Shown here in pieces: positions 23,648-23,682 of a stretch of 23,682 nt of DNA (position 1 is its first letter; the number at the start of each line of letters is the position of its first letter). Origin of the DNA: Deltaproteobacteria bacterium (GTDB lineage Bacteria; Desulfobacterota; Desulfobacteria; Desulfobacterales; B30-G6); assembly GCA_003647375.1 (NCBI GenBank), contig QMMS01000031.1, positions 1 through 23,682 on the forward strand. Reading direction: 5' to 3'. The notes beneath the pieces are model-generated. The model was not told the DNA's origin. It made no database searches and saw only the letters and a list, made by a program, of their open reading frames with translations. The translations under genes were made by a program, and so were the position numbers.

Positions 23648-23682
23648 AAATCATACCCTGTTTCCTAAATATGTCCCGAATA

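Overview
This window looks like a chromosomal stretch from an anaerobic, C1-metabolising Desulfobacterota bacterium (Desulfosarcina/Desulfobacterium-like). That placement is an inference from gene content. The evidence is a HdrA-MvhD-HdrCB-MetFV electron-transfer cluster, three in-frame UGA codons that read convincingly as selenocysteine, rubrerythrin, an Asp-ligated monocluster ferredoxin, multi-PAS kinases and a sigma-54 activator.

Left part (1-6400): a secreted MuiA/DUF4139-type protein on the plus strand. It is followed by a minus-strand group reading ferredoxin, rubrerythrin, PLP-dependent cystathionine/methionine lyase, the 3' remnant of an AlkD-like gene, and a GNAT acetyltransferase. 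A divergent plus-strand pair encodes a RimK-like ATP-grasp protein and a small HNH protein. The segment 6096-6332 then holds two different dispersed repeats, each with a diverged second copy inside the large operon.

Middle left (6363-9336): a translationally overlapping pair made of a cytoplasmic PAS histidine kinase and a receiver-PAS-histidine kinase. A long stem-loop lies in the following convergent gap.

Core (19685 down to 9505, all minus strand): metF1, hdrA, mvhD, metV, metF2, a lone receiver protein, hdrCB and an aroE-like gene. hdrA, mvhD and the HdrC-HdrB fusion each contain a UGA exactly where the family has a key cysteine, and each UGA is followed 11-15 nt later by a hairpin of the bacterial SECIS type. 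Simple ORF calling therefore breaks hdrA in two, breaks hdrCB in two and truncates mvhD. With the UGAs read through, HdrA is 1,484 aa (HdrA with an NfnB/GltD-like flavin/NAD(P)H insertion plus a second HdrA-like module), MvhD is 143 aa and HdrCB is 438 aa. Together with MetV and two MetF paralogues this suggests a selenium-dependent, NAD(P)H-linked, flavin-bifurcating methylene-tetrahydrofolate reductase. It resembles the MetFV-HdrABC-MvhD complex of acetogens.

Control: upstream of metF1 there is a full-consensus sigma-54 promoter. Behind it are three GCCA-N3-TGGC palindromes placed like enhancer sites, then a divergent NtrC-family activator (20059-21429). The simplest model is that this activator switches on the operon.

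Right part (21430-23682): a DUF554 membrane protein, a small Cys-rich protein and a nucleoside-type ABC permease, all minus strand. No rRNA, tRNA, CRISPR array or intact transposase was seen.
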